The position numbers and the translations under genes were made by a program. Below, in pieces: positions 1-6,553 of a stretch of DNA of 6,553 bases (its first letter is position 1; every line of letters starts with the position of its first letter). Below the pieces are notes generated by a model, which saw only the letters and a program-made list of their open reading frames with translations, searched no databases and was not told the DNA's origin. The DNA comes from an uncultured Porphyromonadaceae bacterium. GTDB taxonomy: Bacteria > Bacteroidota > Bacteroidia > Bacteroidales > Muribaculaceae. The stretch lies in the NCBI GenBank assembly GCA_947174225.1, contig CAMWIF010000155.1:1-6553 (forward strand), given 5' to 3'.

Positions 1-502
1 CCTGTTCCATGAAGTAACGCTGGCCTGCACAGCTCGTCCAGTCGTATGTGCCGGGAAAGCAATAGCTCTGGGCACGGTTGTTGGCAGCAATGTTACTGTC
101 ATCTCCTTGTTCGGCAGAGCCGGCTCCGAGGTTGACGCGCCACATCGAAAGTCCGATACCGTTGGGCTGACCGGCAGCGGAGATGTTCTGCGAGAAGAGG
201 AGCTGGGCAATCTCATTACGGTTATCCACCCAATATTGACCGATCTGGTTGGGAAGCCAGCAGTCGGAAGCACCGAAGCCTTCCATCTCCTGATAGGTCT
301 TGGAGGTGGTTACAGTCACTTTCTGGGTAGTGAGCTGGAAGTTGGCTGTAGGCGACTTCACATCGTCGTCGGGGTTCACATCCGGCTCGCCGGGTTTCTC
401 GGTGCCTACGGGATGCTTGGTTGACACGCCGTGCGGTTCATCGCTACATGATGCCAAGGAGAACACGGCTGCTCCGAATAGAGCTAATTTATATATTTTC
501 AT
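1..502 (-). CDS. Glycoside hydrolase family 30 lipoprotein, N-terminal part (3' end outside window)
   Basis: The reading frame opens at the ATG at 502 and stays open for 167 codons to the window edge, so the C-terminal part is missing. Residues 1-19 form a lipoprotein signal peptide with lipobox L16-A-S-C19. The next residues, S-D-E, are acidic, as in Bacteroidetes surface-export signals, so outer-surface anchoring is likely. Residues 20-52 are a Pro/Asp/Glu-rich linker. Homology starts near residue 70: MEGFGASDCW (73-82), AQLLFS (99-104), GIGLSMWRVNLGAGSAEQG (115-133) and GTYDW (151-155). By recall these are the N-terminal blocks of the Bacteroidetes type of GH30 (Pfam Glyco_hydr_30_2, an O-glycosyl hydrolase TIM barrel). 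GH30 enzymes are retaining; family members include xylanases, beta-1,6-glucanases and endo-beta-1,6-galactanases. The catalytic glutamates lie further downstream and are not visible, so substrate and subfamily are open. It follows susD by 37 bp, probably in the same operon, and would cleave glycan at the cell surface for SusCD import. Confidence 0.87.
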   Translation of the reverse strand, partial: MKIYKLALFGAAVFSLASCSDEPHGVSTKHPVGTEKPGEPDVNPDDDVKSPTANFQLTTQKVTVTTSKTYQEMEGFGASDCWLPNQIGQYWVDNRNEIAQLLFSQNISAAGQPNGIGLSMWRVNLGAGSAEQGDDSNIAANNRAQSYCFPGTYDWTSCAGQRYFMEQ

Positions 503-503
503 G

Positions 504-538
504 TTGAAAGTTTAGGGTTGAAAGTTTAGGGTTTAGGG
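504..538 (-). repeat. Short tandem repeats filling the susD-GH30 spacer
   Basis: On the plus strand the spacer is ttgaaagtttaggg (504-517), an exact second copy (518-531), and a partial copy tttaggg (532-538). Only one extra base at each end of the 37-bp gap lies outside the array. Read in the direction of transcription, this gives CCCTAAA, then CCCTAAACTTTCAA twice, directly before the GH30 ATG. The element AACCCTAAA appears three times, the first overlapping the last A of the susD stop codon. The array is therefore the whole 5' leader of the GH30 cistron. No Shine-Dalgarno sequence is present. A role in translation or mRNA structure is inference; copy number could vary by slippage. Confidence 0.85.
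510..519 (-). promoter_or_regulatory. Putative translation-initiation leader box of the GH30 gene
   Basis: In the sense direction the leader reads AACCCTAAAC followed by 7 nt (TTTCAAC) and the ATG. CTAAAC sits where a ribosome-binding site would be, but has no GGAGG core. The susC and susD leaders carry CTAAAG at nearly the same spacing, so this may be a locus-specific initiation context. Bacteroidota generally rely on A-rich, unstructured leaders rather than Shine-Dalgarno pairing. Function is inferred only from position and recurrence. Confidence 0.4.
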
Positions 539-539
539 T

Positions 540-2216
540 TTACCAACCGGGATTCTGCTTGATGGCTCCGTTGGAGTGCTCTACTTCATAGTTGGGAATG
601 GGATAGAGGAGATCGCGATCCTCGCGGAAACGTATGCCTTTGTCGCTCGTTTCACCCTGATTCCATTTCTCATACATATCGGCAGTGGCACCGGTGTTGT
701 ATTTTACGAATGAGCCGTCGGGACCCATAACATTGCACATCATCTTCTTTCCGTTGGCGCAATCCCAGCGACGGAGGTCGTAGAGACGGCACTGCTCGTG
801 GGCAAGCTCAAGGCGACGCTCAGAGCGGATAGCATCACGGAGTGTAGTGCCTGTGGAGGTCACAGAGGGGAGATGCACACGGTTGCGCACTTGGTTAAGA
901 CCCCATTGTGCCTGGCCATCATCACCTGTCTCGGCACAAGCCTCGGCATACATCAGGAGCACGTCGGCATAGCGGAGGACACGGTGATTGAGAGGTATCT
1001 TGTCGATGTTATAGATTTCGGGACGATCCTCAAGAGGTAAGAAATATTTACGGATTATACGGGCAGACTTATGCTGGGCAGGGTCGATGATGTAGCCCTT
1101 ATAGTAATCGCTTGCGGTCCAGCCAAAATTCTCTACATAGTCCTGGTATTTCGCATCGCTTACTCCACAAACTGTAGAGTTGTTTTTAACAAAATCTGCA
1201 AATTGGTTTTCACCGGCGATTTCAGTACACATTGTCTTGATGATGGTCCAGCGGAGACGCTCTGTATCGCCTGCAGCGATAAAGGCATTCTCAAGGTCGG
1301 AGGTAGGCTGACCCCAGCTCCACCCGTCACCTACACCGTTACGGCAACCGGTAACGACTGTCAGTGCGCCACCAAGTGCGTAGGTATCACCACCATAAGT
1401 CTGCTGCACTTCAAAGAGGCTTTCGTCGCTGTTGTTGTATTTCACACTCCATACATCGCCGAAGTTTTCGAGCAGACGATATTCGCCGGAGTCGATGATG
1501 GTTTTGAGTGTAGCCTTGGCTTCGCTCCATTTAGCTTGGTAGAGCTGTGCTTTGCCAAGTATGCCGAGAGCAGCACCCTTTGTGACACGACCCAATTCTG
1601 CGGCTGAAAGCTGACTGCGCTCAGGAAGATCGGGAATGGCGAGTTTAAGTTCATCCTCGATGAATTGGTAACATTCCTCCTGAGTGGAACGCTCAACACC
1701 GGCACCTGTATCGGCATAACGTGTCATAAGAGGTACACCACCGAAGTTACGCACGAGATCGAAGTAGAAGAATGCGCGGAGGAAACGAACCTCAGCTAAA
1801 CGACGTTTCTTCAGATTCTCGTCCATCGTGACATCCGGAATTTTCTCAAGACCGAGATTGCAGGTGGTGATACCCTGATAACGGGCACCCCAGAAATTCT
1901 GTAGAATACCGCTGGTGTAGCCTGTAGGCATGAAGTGAGTCACGTCCTGATAACCGTCGTCCTGGGTCGTGTTGCCGTCCCAAAGGTCATCGGTAGTCAT
2001 ATCAGACATAAGCCACGTGTTGTAGATCTGCCACCAGCCGCCACCCTTGGCAATCTGGAAATAGCAGCCACCCACATATGTTTCTACCTCCTCAGGTGTG
2101 GAGAAGTAGGTTTCGAGGTTCTCGCTGCCACGCACGTCTTCTGTGAGGAAGTCGTTGCAGGAGGTCGACAGGGTAAGTCCTGCCAAAACCGCGAGTGAAT
2201 ATATTATTTTTTTCAT
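540..2216 (-). CDS. susD: SusD/RagB-family glycan-binding outer-membrane lipoprotein
   Basis: This complete 558-residue protein is within the usual SusD size range. The signal peptide ends with lipid-anchor Cys20 (LSTSC), followed by N-D-F-L as in many SusD proteins. The N-terminal SusD-like region includes the aromatic stretch GGGWW (58-62) and the hallmark AEVRFLRAFFYFDLVRNFGG (141-160), then VPLMT. The C-terminal RagB/SusD region has the TPR-type helix YADVLLMYAEA (416-426), the block SERRLELAHEQCRLYDLRRW (465-484), and the typical ending LYPIP...IKQNPGW. SusD proteins sit on the outer surface as a lid over the SusC barrel, bind oligosaccharides through aromatic side chains, and hand them to the transporter. 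The ATG at 2216 is chosen because it starts directly on a K-K-rich signal peptide. The gene lies 27 bp after susC and 37 bp before the GH30 gene. The symbol denotes the family; the ligand is unlikely to be starch and is unknown. Confidence 0.97.
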   Translation of the reverse strand: MKKIIYSLAVLAGLTLSTSCNDFLTEDVRGSENLETYFSTPEEVETYVGGCYFQIAKGGGWWQIYNTWLMSDMTTDDLWDGNTTQDDGYQDVTHFMPTGYTSGILQNFWGARYQGITTCNLGLEKIPDVTMDENLKKRRLAEVRFLRAFFYFDLVRNFGGVPLMTRYADTGAGVERSTQEECYQFIEDELKLAIPDLPERSQLSAAELGRVTKGAALGILGKAQLYQAKWSEAKATLKTIIDSGEYRLLENFGDVWSVKYNNSDESLFEVQQTYGGDTYALGGALTVVTGCRNGVGDGWSWGQPTSDLENAFIAAGDTERLRWTIIKTMCTEIAGENQFADFVKNNSTVCGVSDAKYQDYVENFGWTASDYYKGYIIDPAQHKSARIIRKYFLPLEDRPEIYNIDKIPLNHRVLRYADVLLMYAEACAETGDDGQAQWGLNQVRNRVHLPSVTSTGTTLRDAIRSERRLELAHEQCRLYDLRRWDCANGKKMMCNVMGPDGSFVKYNTGATADMYEKWNQGETSDKGIRFREDRDLLYPIPNYEVEHSNGAIKQNPGW

Positions 2217-2243
2217 TATCGTTTCTTTAGATTTTTAGGGTTA
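2217..2243 (-). promoter_or_regulatory. susC-susD intercistronic leader with AACCCTAAA and CTAAAG boxes
   Basis: The 27-bp gap reads, in sense, TAACCCTAAAAATCTAAAG, then 8 nt (AAACGATA) before the susD ATG. The AACCCTAAA element is plus 2234-2242 and CTAAAG is plus 2225-2230. The first three bases after the susC TGA are TAA in the same frame, so susC ends in tandem stops. The leader is A-rich with no GGAGG. There is no room for a separate promoter plus leader, which supports co-transcription and coupled expression of the partner proteins. The role of the boxes is inferred from their recurrence upstream of the other genes. Confidence 0.5.
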
Positions 2244-5200
2244 TCAGAACTTAAAGTCGAGGCCGAATAGGAATGTCTTGGGTGTAGGATACTTAGCATT
2301 GCCGATACCTTTCTCGATCACGCTGCCGTCGTAGAACGGACGCTCCGGGTCCATACCGTCATATTTGGTGATGGTGAAGAGATTCTGGGCTGAGAAGTAG
2401 AGGCGCAGATTGAAGTCACCGAGCCATTTCTCAGGGAATGTATAGCCCAAGGTAAGGAGCTTGCAACGCATATAGCTGCCGTCTTCCACATAGAAATCTG
2501 ATACGCGGCCATAGTTTTGGTTGAGGTCGTTGTAGGAGAGACGTGGAATGTCGTTGCTTGTACCTTCACCATGCCATGCTTTATTGAGAGTGCCACGATA
2601 TACATTCTGACCGCCGCCACCGGAATAGCGTTTCTTTTCAAGGTTAAACACATCGTTGCCGAATGTGCCATAGAAGTTGGCGAGGAAATCCCATCCTTTG
2701 TAGTTAAGACCGATGTTGAAACCAAGCATCAGATCAGGGTAGGGGTTGCCGATATATACCTTATCATCCTCGTTGAGCACACCGTCATGGTTGGTGTCAA
2801 GGAAGCGGATGTCACCGGGCTGGGCATCAGGCTGAAGGAGTGTACCGTGTTCGTCGGTATGTGCGTAGACTTCTTCCCAGTTCTGGAAGAGACCCTCAGT
2901 TCTGTAGCCGTAGAAACGGGAGATCAGACCGCCATCGACGTTACGGATAATACTCTCATTGAGACCACCGCCTGTAAGAACCGGACCGTCGCCTGAGAAT
3001 TTGATAGCCTTGTTGCGTACACCTGAAAGCTGAACGCCTACGTCATAGCCGAAGTCGCCCACTTTGTCACGCCAGCTGAGAGCAAGTTCCCAACCACGTG
3101 CCTGCATCTCACCGATGTTCTGTGTGATGGCACCCATCCATGCAGGGTTACCAGCGATGAGAAGTCCTTGGGCAGCATAGAGCATATCGTGAGAATTTTT
3201 CTGATAGAGGTCGAATGTGAGGTTGAGTCGATTCTGGAGGAAAGTGGCATCAATACCGAAATCGTAATCCTCTACAGTCTCCCAACGGAGGCGCGGGTTA
3301 CCCATCTGTCCTACAATAGAGGAGGGGAAACGGTTGGCTGGAACACCGAACACATAGTTTACGCCGTTATCCATAGTTGAGAGGAATAGACCCGGGTTGA
3401 TGTTCTGGTTACCTACTTTACCCCAGCCAAGACGAACCTTAGCATTGTCGAGCCATCCGCGTGTGCCTTCCATAAACTTCTCTTCAGAAAGACGCCATGC
3501 AAGAGAAACGGAGGGGAATGTAGCCCACTTATTACCTGCGGGGAAACGAGAGCTGCCGTCATAACGGAGTGAAGCTGTGACATAGTAGCGGTTGTCGTAA
3601 TTATACATGATACGACCAAGGAATGAAGCTAAAGTCTGATAGCTTGTACCACCTCCTGAGAACTGATCGCCTGTGCCGGCACTCACCTCATGAAGAAGTT
3701 TATTGTCGCCCGGAATATCTTGGCGGGAAGCGTTTGCCCAGTAGTTGGCGTAACGCTCTGCTGTGAAACCGATCATTGCCGTGAGGTTATGCTTCTCAGC
3801 GAAGGTGTCCATATAAGTGGCTGTATTGGTCCAGCTCCAGTTAAACTGGTCAGAGTAGTTACGGTAGGCACTGTTCTTTGCACTTTGTTCAAGAGCATCA
3901 ATATGGAAAGCGTAGTCATAACCGTCACTACGCTGATACCAGAGGTTGGTGCCGAACTGAGTGCGGAGTGTGAGTTGGTGTATAGGCTGAATCTGGATGT
4001 AGGGATTCATAAGGAGCTGGAACTTGGAACTGTGGTTGTCCATACGAGCAAGAGAAGCTACAGGGTTCCATTCCTGGTTGTTGTATGAACGCTGGAAGTC
4101 GTTCATTGGATTAGCGGGATCCCATTGATCCTCCGGACGGTAAACAGGGGTGGTGGGGTCCATACTCATAGCAGCGGAGAAGAGTTCGGGAGCGCTTTCC
4201 CAGCTTTCGAGGTTGGGAGCGAGGTCGAGACCTGCCTTCAACCAATCGGTGAAGTTATATTCAGTATTGAGTCGGACATTGATCTTGTCCCAATAACCGC
4301 CTTGGAACTGAGAATTGTTACGGTAGTAGCCTACGGAAAGACCGTAAACATATTTCTCATTACCACCGCGAACGCTGAGTGAGTAGTTCTGAACAAGGGC
4401 TGTCTTGTCTACCACGAGTTTCCACCAGTCGGTGCTGTCAACCTCGCTGTAGTCGATGTAAGGAGAATTCCACGGAGCCACGCGGCCGTCGTTCTCATAG
4501 CGGGCATAAAATACTTTCTCATACTCGTCTGCCCATGCGATGCTTGGCTTAGGAATATACTGCCAGCCTACGGATGCGGAGAAGTCAACGTGTGTTGCGC
4601 CGGCTTTACCTTTCTTTGTGGTAATGATGATGACACCGTTTGATGCGCGTGTACCGTAGATTGCGGAAGCAGAGGCGTCTTTAAGCACCTCCATACTTTC
4701 AATGTCGTTGTTGTTAAGGAAGTTAATGTTGTCGGTATTCAAAGGCACACCGTCTACCACGTAGAGTGGGGAAGTGCCGTTTACGGATGTGACACCACGG
4801 ATCATAACCGAGGGATTTGCACCCGGACCGCCGCCCGATACAACCTGCACACCGGGGACACGACCTTGGATAGCGTCCATTGCGTTGCCCGATACCATTT
4901 CATTAAGTTCGGAGCCTTTGATAGTTGAGATTGATGAGGTAAGGTCGCTCTTCTTGGCTACACCGTAACCCACAACCACGAGTTCGTCGAGAGAATTGGC
5001 AGTCTCCGACATCTCGGCATTGATGGTAGTCTGTCCCTTCACAGGGATGGTTAGCTCTTGGAAGCCGACATAGTTAAAGATAAGAGTGGCAGAAGCCGGC
5101 ACGTTGGTTAGGGTATAGTTGCCGTCGATGTCTGTGGCTGTGCCCTGGCTGGTGCCTTGCACTCTGACGGTCGCGCCGATCAATGGCTCTCCGTCTGTCT

Positions 5201-5291
5201 TGGAAGTGACTATTCCCTTAACTGTAAGGTTCTGTGCCATCACGGTCAGACCTAACAATGCGAAGATCATAGTCAGGATGTATTTTTTCAT
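2244..5291 (-). CDS. susC: SusC/RagA-family TonB-dependent outer-membrane glycan transporter
   Basis: This complete 1015-residue protein imports oligosaccharides across the outer membrane using TonB-ExbBD energy, with SusD as its lid. Residues 1-19 are a signal peptide with likely cleavage at VMA|Q20. Residues 22-95 form a carboxypeptidase-regulatory-like domain (GATVRVQG at 39-46, DIDGNYTL at 54-61). Next is the TonB-box region LDELVVVGYG (101-110). The plug domain follows, with GRVPGV (143-148), IRGVTS (164-169), PLYVVDGVP (175-183), and the SusC signature EVLKDASASAIYGTRASNG (201-219) leading to IIITTKKGKAG. The rest is a 22-stranded-type barrel ending in LFGLDFKF with a terminal Phe, the normal Bam-recognition end. 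There is no N-terminal STN/secretin domain, so the protein lacks the usual link to an anti-sigma factor. Regulation by a hybrid two-component or SusR-like sensor encoded elsewhere is more likely. No frameshift or gap is seen. The substrate cannot be inferred from SusC alone. Confidence 0.98.
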   Translation of the reverse strand: MKKYILTMIFALLGLTVMAQNLTVKGIVTSKTDGEPLIGATVRVQGTSQGTATDIDGNYTLTNVPASATLIFNYVGFQELTIPVKGQTTINAEMSETANSLDELVVVGYGVAKKSDLTSSISTIKGSELNEMVSGNAMDAIQGRVPGVQVVSGGGPGANPSVMIRGVTSVNGTSPLYVVDGVPLNTDNINFLNNNDIESMEVLKDASASAIYGTRASNGVIIITTKKGKAGATHVDFSASVGWQYIPKPSIAWADEYEKVFYARYENDGRVAPWNSPYIDYSEVDSTDWWKLVVDKTALVQNYSLSVRGGNEKYVYGLSVGYYRNNSQFQGGYWDKINVRLNTEYNFTDWLKAGLDLAPNLESWESAPELFSAAMSMDPTTPVYRPEDQWDPANPMNDFQRSYNNQEWNPVASLARMDNHSSKFQLLMNPYIQIQPIHQLTLRTQFGTNLWYQRSDGYDYAFHIDALEQSAKNSAYRNYSDQFNWSWTNTATYMDTFAEKHNLTAMIGFTAERYANYWANASRQDIPGDNKLLHEVSAGTGDQFSGGGTSYQTLASFLGRIMYNYDNRYYVTASLRYDGSSRFPAGNKWATFPSVSLAWRLSEEKFMEGTRGWLDNAKVRLGWGKVGNQNINPGLFLSTMDNGVNYVFGVPANRFPSSIVGQMGNPRLRWETVEDYDFGIDATFLQNRLNLTFDLYQKNSHDMLYAAQGLLIAGNPAWMGAITQNIGEMQARGWELALSWRDKVGDFGYDVGVQLSGVRNKAIKFSGDGPVLTGGGLNESIIRNVDGGLISRFYGYRTEGLFQNWEEVYAHTDEHGTLLQPDAQPGDIRFLDTNHDGVLNEDDKVYIGNPYPDLMLGFNIGLNYKGWDFLANFYGTFGNDVFNLEKKRYSGGGGQNVYRGTLNKAWHGEGTSNDIPRLSYNDLNQNYGRVSDFYVEDGSYMRCKLLTLGYTFPEKWLGDFNLRLYFSAQNLFTITKYDGMDPERPFYDGSVIEKGIGNAKYPTPKTFLFGLDFKF

Positions 5292-5298
5292 GACAAAA

Positions 5299-5323
5299 CT
5301 TTAGGTTATAAAATTCTTGGGTT
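5299..5323 (-). promoter_or_regulatory. susC 5' leader with AACCCAAG and AACCTAAAG elements
   Basis: In sense the leader reads AACCCAAG (plus 5316-5323), an AT-rich spacer, AACCTAAAG (plus 5299-5307), then 7 nt (TTTTGTC) to the susC ATG. It shares the CTAAAG box and its distance from the start with the susD leader. No GGAGG core is present. I found no good match to the Bacteroides -7 consensus TAnnTTTG in the gap upstream of susC, so this looks like a translation leader rather than a promoter. Function is inferred. Confidence 0.4.
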
Positions 5324-5402
5324 ATAGTTGGAATCGGGGAGGGTGGGCTTGTCGGGCTGCTCCGGTGGCACACCCTCCCTTTGGTATTCTGTGATAGTTG
5401 GA
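5324..5402. repeat. 9-bp direct repeat flanking the intergenic hairpin
   Basis: The plus-strand sequence atagttgga occurs at 5324-5332 and again at 5394-5402, on either side of the hairpin in the gap between the binding-protein gene and susC. The right copy lies directly against the stop codon of the binding-protein gene. The spacing could suggest a small inserted segment with a target duplication, a protein-binding pair, or chance. The hairpin arms do not sit at the segment ends, which weakens the insertion reading. Confidence 0.35.
5337..5379 (-). other. GC-rich stem-loop between the binding-protein gene and susC
   Basis: The plus-strand arms gggagggtg (5337-5345) and caccctccc (5371-5379) are perfectly complementary over 9 bp, mostly G-C pairs, with a 25-nt loop. 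In the transcript read toward susC the stem would form just after the upstream stop codon. It is not followed by a U-tract (the next sense bases are CGATTCC), so it is not a classical intrinsic terminator on this strand. The opposite strand has only three T after the stem. It could slow or partly stop transcription, mark an mRNA processing or stabilising site, or end the upstream unit by a non-canonical route. The stem is directly visible; its role is not. Confidence 0.55.
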
Positions 5403-5403
5403 G

Positions 5404-6553
5404 TTAGTTCTGTGGAACAAGACGGGCACGCTCTGTGTGGGCGTCGAAGATGAGCTTGAATGTGCCGCCGCGCTCAATGCTCTCCATATTTATCCAGTTG
5501 TCGGGCACGAATTCCTTACGGTAAGCCTCGTCGCCCCACTTGTCGAGATCTACGGCACCGTTATATTTCCACTGGAAGTAGTCGGCGTTTCCGGTATAGT
5601 GCGGGTTGTCGGGATGAACATTTCCGTAATACATGAACTTGGATGGATCTGCGCTGTCGTCAACACGCCAAGCTACGAAGTTCCACCAGCCGTGAGAGTG
5701 CCAGTTGTGGATTACGAAGTGGAGGTTATCACCCTTTGAGAGTTTCCAATCCTCATAAATATAAAGGTGAGGATTCTTGGCATCTTGGGTCATCTTCATT
5801 ACGTCGTCAGGACCTCCGGACATCGGGCCGAAGTAGAATTCCTGCCACCAGGCGTCGGTGTCCCAACCACCCCACCATGTATTGAGGTCGTCGCCGCCGA
5901 AGTGCATGTGCATAACGGGGTCGATTGCAGAGTCGATGGAGTAGTCTTCAACTGTATACGAACCGTTGAAGGTGTCGAAGGTGAGCAGATAGTAGGTGTT
6001 TGCCTTGTCGAGTTTGATCCAGTTAACTTCATCCGGGTTATCACCGAGCACTGAGGCGTTTTCCTTTGATGGAGCGAAGCAGAGAGGACCGAAGGAACCC
6101 TTCTGGCCGAGGAGACTTACCTCTGTTCCGGCTTTCTCATTGTAGTAGCGCACCTGATACTTATATTCTCCGATATGGTCACAGATAATAGGCACACCGA
6201 AGATGTCTGAGTTGAGGTCAGCTTCATCCTGCACATCGCAGAGCCACATCTTCTCCATATCCTGAAGAGCCTGAACCTTTACGATTGAGGTGAAAGTGGC
6301 AGAGTGAGCCGGTTCGTTTGCCTCACGGTCGTAGGCAGTTACGGTAGCACGGAGATTAGCCTCCTTGCTGGGGAGAGTCAATTTCTCGGAGAAGTCGAGT
6401 TTGGCTGTGCCGTTGCCTTCCACACGGCGGGGATAACCTTCCACAGCTTTGGGAGAATCTTCACCGTCGGTGATGTCAACAAGATCGATGTCTACATAAT
6501 CAACCACACGGTTGTCAGCCACACCGAATTTGAGATTAAACACTGTCTGATCC
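5404..6553 (-). CDS. SusE/SusF-like surface glycan-binding protein, C-terminal part (5' end outside window)
   Basis: The frame is open from the right edge to the TAA at 5404-5406, giving 382 codons. The GTG at 6543 lies inside the frame and is probably not the start. Numbering from the first full codon, residues 1-93 look like an Ig-like beta-sandwich (FNLKFGVAD near the start). Residues about 100-205 form a first beta-rich module ending YYLLTFDTFNGSYTV. Residues about 210-382 form a second, ending GTFKLIFDAHTERARLV; that last-strand pattern is typical of SusE/SusF-type modules. The second module is very rich in Trp and His, with WWGGWDTDAWW (226-236), NPHLYIYEDW (260-269) and HNWHSHGWW (282-290), as expected for aromatic sugar-binding platforms. 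No catalytic motif is recognised. It may belong to one of the Bacteroidetes-specific DUF families of PUL lipoproteins, but I cannot say which. Its likely role is to hold polysaccharide at the cell surface. Placement before susC is less usual than after susD, so it may close a preceding unit. Confidence 0.7.
   Translation of the reverse strand, partial: DQTVFNLKFGVADNRVVDYVDIDLVDITDGEDSPKAVEGYPRRVEGNGTAKLDFSEKLTLPSKEANLRATVTAYDREANEPAHSATFTSIVKVQALQDMEKMWLCDVQDEADLNSDIFGVPIICDHIGEYKYQVRYYNEKAGTEVSLLGQKGSFGPLCFAPSKENASVLGDNPDEVNWIKLDKANTYYLLTFDTFNGSYTVEDYSIDSAIDPVMHMHFGGDDLNTWWGGWDTDAWWQEFYFGPMSGGPDDVMKMTQDAKNPHLYIYEDWKLSKGDNLHFVIHNWHSHGWWNFVAWRVDDSADPSKFMYYGNVHPDNPHYTGNADYFQWKYNGAVDLDKWGDEAYRKEFVPDNWINMESIERGGTFKLIFDAHTERARLVPQN

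Noticed and set aside
107..515. Two short plus-strand open frames over the left end
   Set aside because: They are antisense to the GH30 reading frame, whose conserved blocks are unmistakable.
504..538. TTTAGGG repeats as a telomere-like sequence
   Set aside because: The match to the plant-type telomere unit is by chance: there are only a few units, they are broken by CTTTCAA, and they lie inside a bacterial operon.
1071..1607. 178-codon open frame on the plus strand, opposite susD
   Set aside because: It lies wholly antisense to a gene with clear SusD motifs, has no recognisable domain, and is explained by the codon usage of the opposite strand. The same holds for the other plus-strand frames.
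5323..5330. tatagttg on the plus strand as a promoter for an antisense RNA over the binding-protein gene
   Set aside because: It differs by one base from the Bacteroides -7 consensus TAnnTTTG, has no convincing -33 element, and has no other support.
5337..5379. Classical rho-independent terminator
   Set aside because: The stem is strong, but no U-tract follows it on the transcribed strand, so I list it only as a stem-loop of unknown role.
5333..5393. MITE-like insertion between the 9-bp direct repeats
   Set aside because: The inverted arms are not at the ends of the bracketed segment and it carries no recognisable element termini; kept only as a possibility within the hairpin finding.
6541..6543. 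GTG as the start of the right-hand gene
   Set aside because: The frame continues open through D-Q-T to the window edge, no signal peptide follows the GTG, and it falls at the edge of an Ig-like domain; the true start is outside the window.

Overview
The window looks like part of a polysaccharide utilization locus (PUL) from a Bacteroidota genome, most likely a gut-type member of the order Bacteroidales. The evidence is an adjacent SusC/SusD pair with textbook family signatures, lipoprotein signal peptides ending in Cys, leaders without a canonical Shine-Dalgarno sequence, and a flanking glycoside hydrolase. Base composition is close to half G+C, which would suit Muribaculaceae or a similar family, but I cannot place it below order with confidence.

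All genes lie on the minus strand and are read from right to left. At the right edge (5404-6553) is the C-terminal part of a secreted, SusE/SusF-like surface glycan-binding protein whose start is outside the window. A 112-bp gap follows, holding a GC-rich hairpin flanked by a 9-bp direct repeat. Next come SusC (2244-5291, complete), a 27-bp gap, SusD (540-2216, complete), a 37-bp gap made almost entirely of short tandem repeats, and the N-terminal 167 codons of a glycoside hydrolase family 30 lipoprotein (1-502) that runs off the left edge.

Together these encode a surface glycan-uptake machine. The binding protein captures a polysaccharide, the GH30 enzyme (probably on the cell surface) cuts it, SusD acts as the lid that delivers oligosaccharides, and SusC is the TonB-dependent channel into the periplasm. 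The substrate cannot be read from this window because the GH30 catalytic region is mostly missing. Tight spacing makes susC-susD-GH30 one likely transcript. The binding protein may be the first gene of that operon or the last gene of a preceding unit.

I see no RNA gene, mobile element, CRISPR array or clear promoter. The locus is a standard type. The most unusual features are non-coding: a CTAAA[G/C] box 7-8 nt before all three visible start codons, the repeat-built susD-GH30 spacer, and the hairpin ahead of susC.
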